Assembly (NCBI RefSeq): GCF_000337095.1
Contig: NZ_AOIV01000021.1
Coordinates: forward strand, 53,878 to 117,877
Length of the DNA: 64,000 nucleotides
Direction: 5' to 3'
Source of the DNA: Halogeometricum pallidum JCM 14848
Lineage (GTDB): Archaea; Halobacteriota; Halobacteria; Halobacteriales; Haloferacaceae
Shown: piece by piece, positions 61,413 through 64,000 of the stretch
Numbering within the stretch: the first letter of the stretch is position 1
How the letters are laid out: every line of letters starts with the position of its first letter
Program-made: the position numbers and the translations under genes
The notes under the pieces: generated by a model
Told to the model about the DNA's origin: nothing
Databases searched by the model: none
The model's input: only the letters and a program-made list of their open reading frames with translations

Positions 61413-62543
61413 CGGTCGCTCGCGGATTTGCGGGGGGCGCCGAAATGGGTTCGGGCCCCGGCGAACGTAAGCCGAAGAACGCAGTGACCCCAGCAGATAG
61501 TTCCAGCCCTCTCCCCTCTCCGTTCGACAGGCAAGTTCGAGTCGACCCCGCGGAGCGACAACCTGACATATCAACGCTCCAGCAGTGAAAAGCGGGGTGG
61601 AAAACGGCGTACACCCCCAGATTCACCGGAATGTGGGCTACGCTGTGCGGTGTAGGGGGCGTCGCGGTGGGTCCCGACCGGGTGATGGCGTTCGACTCGA
61701 ACTGGGGGTTGTCGGAATTCGTATTCGGGCGTTTCGCTGGTTCTCGCGTCGATGTAGAACAGTTGGTCGCGGTGCGCGACCACGAGTTGGCTGTCGGCGA
61801 CGATTGCTAAAATCAGGATTCCGGCGATACACCCCACTAACGAGGGGGTGTACCGGGGTTTTAGAATTCGAATCGATGGGACTAGAATCCGGCTTCGGTG
61901 AGATTGCGTGTTCGAGTAGAGCTCGATATTAGCCCTTACTGGCCGTCTCTGTGCCGAATTCTCCGAATGCGGGTTGTGCCGTGCGTGGCGAATACAGGTG
62001 TGTGTGGACGTCGATAGCCGGGGTGAATCTACACCCTGTACACGGTACTCCCTCCGGGAACCGGTGTCGCTGTACGCTCCTGAAACTCGAATTTAGCGGC
62101 CTCGTACCAACGAAGCGCTGTTTCAGAGGGGTGTACGCCGAAATCGACGAGGGAAAGTGTCAGATTCGGCAGATGAACGTACTCACTCGCATCACCGGTT
62201 GTCGACCGTGATCGACGAGGGGTCTAGCAGTCAGGTAGCAGGCTACAGAACGAACATCTAACGTGTGAGTCGCAAGCACGAAACGGAAGTGCGGCGGTTA
62301 GGGATTCGGGCGTGAGGCACGAACACCAATATCCTATTAAGTTCTCTAAAAAACTGGTTGTGAGTTCTTTCTGTTTGTCTATTTTGTTACCGTTTATCTT
62401 GAGTCAATAACCGCCCTTATGACGCTCACAAATCCTATTTACACGGTTATCACATCGTCTCACAGTATATCGTGTCTTCAGGAAGTAATACTAAATCATC
62501 AATCATGTATATTTGGTTGCAGAAATAAGTAAGAACGACAGTC
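61413..62543. other. 1.1 kb gene-poor stretch
   Basis: No convincing gene on either strand. It holds a hairpin at 61828-61852 and several scattered GGGTGTAC or GTACACCC-like words (near 61610, 61850, 62035 and 62130). A strongly AT-rich tract at 62330-62530 precedes the large gene starting 62544 and is probably its promoter region. It may be decayed coding DNA in its first half. Confidence 0.4.
61828..61852. terminator. Hairpin TACACCCC...GGGGTGTA
   Basis: An eight-base inverted repeat TACACCCC-actaacgag-GGGGTGTA is followed by CCGGGGTTTTAG. A stem then T run could end a transcript, though archaeal termination relies mainly on T runs. No gene ends close by, so the role is uncertain. Confidence 0.35.
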
Positions 62544-64000
62544 ATGCCAACTGTATCACCACAGGGACCAGTATACACCGGAGGAATGGAGGAGTTCGTC
62601 GTCACCGACGCCGGCAACTCGTACCGTCTGTTCTACCTCCCGGACGTAATGAATCCAGCGTTGAACGAGGCGGGAGAACCGATGTGGTTCTACTGGATGA
62701 TGAACGAGGTTCGCATCGCCCGGGATCCCGTCTCAAGCGACTACAAGTTCCACCTCACAAAGTTCGCGGGCGTCACGAGTGAATCCACACACGTCGGCGT
62801 TGAGGGCGACGAAGAAGTCGCAGGCGGAGTACTCAGCGTCACGACGACCGGCGCGCCTCCGATAGAGATTCTACAGAAGTCCCAACAGCAACTGATCGAG
62901 AAGTTCAGCGGACGAGACGAGAGATACTGGGGCATCGCCTCGAACGCGACTCCGCAGTTCAGTCCGATTCCGCTCGCAAGCAGCTACACAGCTATCTCGA
63001 ACCTCTCGCCGACAGCCAGCGAGGTGACTCCGACCGGTGGAGATGCCCCCGAAGACCGGAGCCTGATAACCGGGCCGCCGGTTCCCGAAGTTCGAATGTC
63101 GCGACGAAACGGGAGCCTTCGGTTGGGAGAAGCTCGAAGCAGTCGCTCGAACCTCGACAAGTGGTACGCGCGGTTGGAGGGTGGCGGAAAGGCCTCCATC
63201 GACCCGGCCGGTGAGAACGCGTTTACCGGACTGCTCGGCTCGTACGTGACCGCAATTCTGTGGGACGGGTTCCACGACGCGTACGCACCGGTCTCCGTCC
63301 GGCGCGACGTCGAACTCATGGTCTGGAGTCCCCAGATACAGCTCACAATGAACGGGGAGTGGAGCCGCATCTTCAGCCACTTCTCCGCAGCAGCTCAGTC
63401 TCGGACGTTCTTCAGTTCCAAGGCGATCCAAGCCGAGTGGGAGAACTTGGTAGTGAAAGGCGATATCCAAGTGCACCTTATCATCGACGGGACGGCACCC
63501 GACAGCGAGGAGATGCTCGAGATGGTTCGAGACCATCAAGAAGTCATCTTCGAGTCGTTCATGTCCCAGGCCAAGGAGGTCATCTTCGAGCCGCCGCCGA
63601 AAGTCGAACCCGCCGAAGCGAAAGGTGGGATCTTCGGATTCGGCGGTGGCTGGTCGGTCAAAGGCCAACTGGACACTCGGTTCGTCGAACTGAACTATAC
63701 GGAGACGATAGACCGGAAGTACCGCCTCCCCCACTCGGTGAGCAGTTCGCTCAAAGGGTTCTACAACGAGATAAACGCAGACCCGGAGGCGGCTGACAAG
63801 TACTTCAGTAACCTCTACCTCGACGACTACTTCCGGAAGGTCACGAGACTCGTCTCGCCGGTCGTCAACTGGCCGAGCGAATCCGAAGACCAAATCGGAG
63901 ACCCCGTCGAGTACGCCTCGTGTCAGATCGGATATCCCGACACGAACGGAGAGATGCAGTGGACCGGAACGAAGTTCTACTCGCACGACGACGCCGAGTG
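62544..64000 (+). CDS. Large unrecognised protein, cut by window end
   Basis: At least 485 residues, open at the right edge. MPTVSPQGPVYTGGMEEFVV, then TDAGNSYRLFYLPDVMNPAL, GEPMWFYWMMNEVRIARD, GLLGSYVTAILWDGFHDAYA and later a Glu/Pro-rich VIFEPPPKVEPAEAKGGIFG and a Gly-rich loop. There is no signal peptide or transmembrane helix; the acidic composition supports a real protein. No family is recognised. The N-terminal LFYLPDVMNPxxxExGxPMF-type string hints at large beta-rich assembly or structural proteins, but this is weak. The ATG at 62544 follows an AT-rich tract. Confidence 0.75.
   Translation, partial: MPTVSPQGPVYTGGMEEFVVTDAGNSYRLFYLPDVMNPALNEAGEPMWFYWMMNEVRIARDPVSSDYKFHLTKFAGVTSESTHVGVEGDEEVAGGVLSVTTTGAPPIEILQKSQQQLIEKFSGRDERYWGIASNATPQFSPIPLASSYTAISNLSPTASEVTPTGGDAPEDRSLITGPPVPEVRMSRRNGSLRLGEARSSRSNLDKWYARLEGGGKASIDPAGENAFTGLLGSYVTAILWDGFHDAYAPVSVRRDVELMVWSPQIQLTMNGEWSRIFSHFSAAAQSRTFFSSKAIQAEWENLVVKGDIQVHLIIDGTAPDSEEMLEMVRDHQEVIFESFMSQAKEVIFEPPPKVEPAEAKGGIFGFGGGWSVKGQLDTRFVELNYTETIDRKYRLPHSVSSSLKGFYNEINADPEAADKYFSNLYLDDYFRKVTRLVSPVVNWPSESEDQIGDPVEYASCQIGYPDTNGEMQWTGTKFYSHDDAE

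Noticed and set aside
62871-63986. Long minus-strand open frame opposite the right-edge gene
   Set aside because: It is antisense to a better frame with haloarchaeal amino-acid composition and an upstream AT-rich promoter; Arg/Val-rich composition is typical of shadow frames.
1-64000. CRISPR array or cas genes
   Set aside because: No regularly spaced short repeats and no Cas motifs were seen; tandem repeats present are coding (FG-GAP).

Overview
This window is high-GC DNA from a halophilic archaeon (class Halobacteria). The predicted proteins are strongly acidic. Start regions look leaderless, with TATA-like boxes about 25 bases upstream. Hallmark families are present: DUF58/DUF4129, bacterio-opsin-activator-type HTH, DUF1616, DUF7342-like winged helices, agl/rfb-type surface glycosylation genes and IS1341-type TnpB elements. 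No rRNA, convincing tRNA or CRISPR array was found.

Layout. 0-15 kb is mostly ordinary chromosome: a DUF58/DUF4129 pair, a Bat-type regulator, an MBL hydrolase, one IS5-like element, a lipoprotein, a membrane glycosyltransferase, an anchored surface protein, DUF1616, a broken SRPBCC gene, a flavin monooxygenase and a GDP-mannose-hydrolase-like Nudix protein. 14.6-22.5 kb is a defence/mobile island: two complete TnpB elements, MazEF and VapBC, orphaned or broken PIN toxins, a TnpA remnant, a decapitated fic gene, and the first of three copies of a two-gene module (DUF7342-like winged-helix protein plus a small protein with a CRWDRHPN...HFH core). 22.5-41.1 kb begins with an MBL-RHH fusion and then carries a surface-polysaccharide/N-glycan locus. 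That locus has a complete dTDP-L-rhamnose pathway (rfbA, rfbB, rfbC, rfbD) and a second Nudix copy, followed by an AT-rich insert with flippase, glycosyltransferases, a GT-C-like membrane protein, a sulfatase-superfamily enzyme, a thymidylate-kinase-like P-loop protein and a nucleotidyltransferase.

41.1-49.1 kb is a plasmid/virus graveyard: small zinc proteins, winged-helix regulators with palindromic operators, a coiled-coil protein, duplicated primase tails, PIN remnants and the second DUF7342 module. 47.7-52 kb holds metabolic genes (arylamine N-acetyltransferase, DUF6141, two aldo/keto reductases). 52.4-55 kb is the third DUF7342 module, whose two genes are split by a TnpB element. 55.4-64 kb carries a VWA protein, a GcvT/DmdA-like protein, an FG-GAP-repeat surface protein with EF-hand-like C terminus, a universal stress protein, a glycerophosphodiesterase, a 1.1 kb gene-poor stretch and the start of a large unrecognised protein cut by the window end.

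The best candidate for an undescribed system is the thrice-repeated module at 18617-19569, 45490-46486 and 52407-55000. It has the architecture of a toxin-antitoxin operon: regulator first, two-base gap or short overlap, then a small protein with an invariant Arg/His/Asp-rich core reminiscent of TumE/DUF6516 toxins. Two of the three copies share a sequence upstream of the regulator. This functional reading is inference.
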